Origin: a bacterium UBP1_UBA4771
GTDB taxonomy: Bacteria; Krumholzibacteriota; Krumholzibacteriia; Krumholzibacteriales; Krumholzibacteriaceae
NCBI GenBank assembly: GCA_002403295.1
Contig: DHHN01000089.1
Location: forward strand, 1 to 6,948
Direction of reading: 5' to 3'
DNA: 6,948 nt
Positions 6,051-6,948 of this stretch are shown here, piece after piece. The translations under genes and the position numbers were made by a program. How positions within the stretch are numbered: position 1 is the first letter of the stretch; each line of letters starts with the position of its first letter. The notes beneath the pieces are model-generated. The model was not told where the DNA came from and made no database searches. It saw only the letters and a program-made list of their open reading frames with translations.

Positions 6051-6356
6051 ATGAGTAAATTCGATCGTCTCGTCGAAGAAATCAAGAAGCAGCTCTTTCC
6101 GTTCAGCGTCGGGCACGATATCGAGCGAAGCTTCGACCGCTGGAGCGTGGACGGCGGCGACTGCATGACCTCGTGGGTGGTCGAGCAGTTGAGGTCGTGC
6201 AGGAAAAAGAACAAATGCGACAATCGATGCCTCTGCGTCTATTACAGCCACGGCGATCTGGCGAGAAGGAACTACGACATCTGCCGCGAAATCATTCTTC
6301 TCATGGAAAACGGCGAGCTGACCTGCCGCCCACCTGACAGGAAAACGGAAGAATAA
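6051..6356 (+). CDS. Cysteine-rich 101-residue protein of unknown function
   Basis: I do not recognise this family. The protein is small, soluble and probably cytoplasmic: there is no signal peptide or membrane segment, and charged residues are abundant. Seven cysteines (38, 50, 56, 60, 62, 78, 92), with a cluster C50-x5-C56-x3-C60-x-C62 followed by YYSHGDLARRNYDIC, plus H22 and H67, would allow binding of zinc or an Fe-S cluster, but no standard zinc-finger spacing is met. Codon choice favours G/C in third positions, more weakly than in the operon genes, supporting real coding. ATG 6051 is the first possible ATG because TGA 6045-6047 is in frame just upstream. The Shine-Dalgarno candidate AGGG is far (13 nt), so initiation may depend on the upstream structure or on re-initiation from the short ATG frame at 6044. 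Neighbours give no functional hint. Confidence 0.65.
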   Translation: MSKFDRLVEEIKKQLFPFSVGHDIERSFDRWSVDGGDCMTSWVVEQLRSCRKKNKCDNRCLCVYYSHGDLARRNYDICREIILLMENGELTCRPPDRKTEE

Positions 6357-6426
6357 TACTGCCATAAAATGCCATTATGACGCTCGTGGCAGAATCGTTG
6401 GCCTCGCCGTCCTCATCGGGCATTCA

Positions 6427-6458
6427 TGCGTTGCCGTATTCTATTACATTGCAACGTA
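6427..6458 (+). repeat. Inverted repeat upstream of dnaK
   Basis: TGCGTTGC (6427-6434) and GCAACGTA (6451-6458) pair over eight positions (one G-T) around a 16-nt, mostly A/T spacer. It lies about 85 nt before the dnaK start in a promoter-sized, AT-richer gap, so it may be an operator or a 5' UTR hairpin. It does not match the HrcA/CIRCE consensus (TTAGCACTC-N9-GAGTGCTAA). I found no convincing sigma70 or sigma32 promoter boxes in the 6357-6541 gap. Confidence 0.3.
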
Positions 6459-6541
6459 TTACAAATGGGTCGCGATTCGACTGCGTGGCACGATATTTGT
6501 TTTAGCATTTTAGTGAACTTTGTAAAGCGAGGTGTGTTGTT

Positions 6542-6948
6542 ATGCCCAAAATCATTGGAATCGATCTTGGAACGACGAACTCGTGCGTGGCGGTGATCGA
6601 GGGGAGCGAGCCCGTCATCATCCCGAATCCCGAAGGCGGGAGAACGACGCCATCGGTGGTCGGATTCAAGGATCATCAGAGGCTCGTCGGCGTGCTCGCG
6701 AAGCGCCAGGCCGTTACGAATCCGAAGAACACCGTCTACTCGATAAAGCGGTTCATGGGCCGCAAATTCGCCGAGGTCTCGTCGGAGCGCTCCGAGGTGC
6801 CGTACGACGTCTTCCAGGGGCCGAACGGAGACGCCCGCGTGCGGATCGAAGGGAAGGAGTTCACGCCCCCGGAGATATCCGCGTTCGTGCTCCAGTATCT
6901 CAAGGAAGCGGCCGAAAAATATCTCGGCGAAAAGGTCACGCGCGCCGT
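6542..6948 (+). CDS. dnaK: Molecular chaperone DnaK (Hsp70), N-terminal ATPase fragment, cut by the window edge
   Basis: The first 135 codons of the ATP-dependent Hsp70 chaperone are present; it folds and protects proteins in the cytoplasm together with DnaJ and GrpE. The phosphate-binding IGIDLGTTNSCVAV is at 5-18, followed by EGGRTTPSVVGF (31-42), the very conserved LAKRQAVTNPKNTVYSIKRFMG (52-73) and the ISAFVLQYLKEAAEKYLGE strand-helix region (112-130). Residues about 76-101 form the extra segment found in diderm-type DnaKs and absent from Bacillus-type ones. ATG 6542 is chosen because it has GAGG at 6529-6532 with a 9-nt spacer and gives the normal Hsp70 N-terminus. About 500 further residues are expected beyond the window. 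The preceding AT-rich gap suggests its own promoter, but no CIRCE element is present. Confidence 0.97.
   Translation, partial: MPKIIGIDLGTTNSCVAVIEGSEPVIIPNPEGGRTTPSVVGFKDHQRLVGVLAKRQAVTNPKNTVYSIKRFMGRKFAEVSSERSEVPYDVFQGPNGDARVRIEGKEFTPPEISAFVLQYLKEAAEKYLGEKVTRA

Noticed and set aside
5697..6365. Long - strand open frame (222 codons) across the structured gap and the Cys-rich gene
   Set aside because: It is antisense to the nucleotidyltransferase 3' end and the Cys-rich gene, shows no recognisable domain, and its composition follows the opposite-strand coding bias. Other - strand frames across the window are similar shadows.
6502..6528. CIRCE (HrcA) operator before dnaK
   Set aside because: TTAGCATTT shares only the first six bases of the left half, and the right half after 9 nt matches at just two of nine positions.

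Overview
The window looks like a piece of a GC-rich chromosome from a free-living diderm bacterium. All protein genes lie on the + strand and most codons end in G or C. The DnaK fragment at the right edge carries the extra segment in its ATPase domain (about residues 76-101) that Gram-negative-type DnaKs have and Bacillus-type DnaKs lack. I cannot name the phylum from sequence alone. Layout: (1) Positions 1-4363 hold a tightly packed five-gene surface-glycan/lipid-linked-sugar operon: a membrane-anchored family-2 glycosyltransferase of the polyprenyl-phosphate type, an LPG-synthase-TM/flippase-like integral membrane protein, a left-handed beta-helix O-acyltransferase, a class I methyltransferase with an eroded SAM motif, and a FrhB-type iron-sulfur flavoprotein oxidoreductase. 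Gaps are 16 nt or less, with GTGA, ATGA and 23-bp overlaps, so the five are almost certainly co-translated. A plausible joint role is building, translocating and decorating (acylation, methylation, redox modification) a cell-surface glycan or glycolipid. (2) Positions 4384-5791 hold an HD-domain CCA-adding-enzyme/poly(A)-polymerase-family nucleotidyltransferase, apparently with its own promoter whose geometry predicts a leaderless or nearly leaderless mRNA. (3) Positions 5780-6356 are the least explained part. An A9 run at the end of the nucleotidyltransferase gene leads into a less GC-rich, strongly structured stretch. It contains a 17-position near-perfect long-range inverted repeat with nested stems, a chain of two tiny ORFs joined by ATGA/GTGA overlaps, a GC-rich hairpin plus a compact three-way-junction fold, and finally a 101-residue cysteine-rich protein of unknown function. 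This could be a structured 5' leader, a small mobile or repeat element, or a set of micro-genes; the sequence alone does not decide between these. (4) Positions 6357-6541 are an AT-richer intergenic region with a small inverted repeat and no CIRCE operator, leading into the 5' part of dnaK, which runs off the right edge. No tRNA, rRNA, CRISPR array, transposase or convincing intrinsic terminator was seen.
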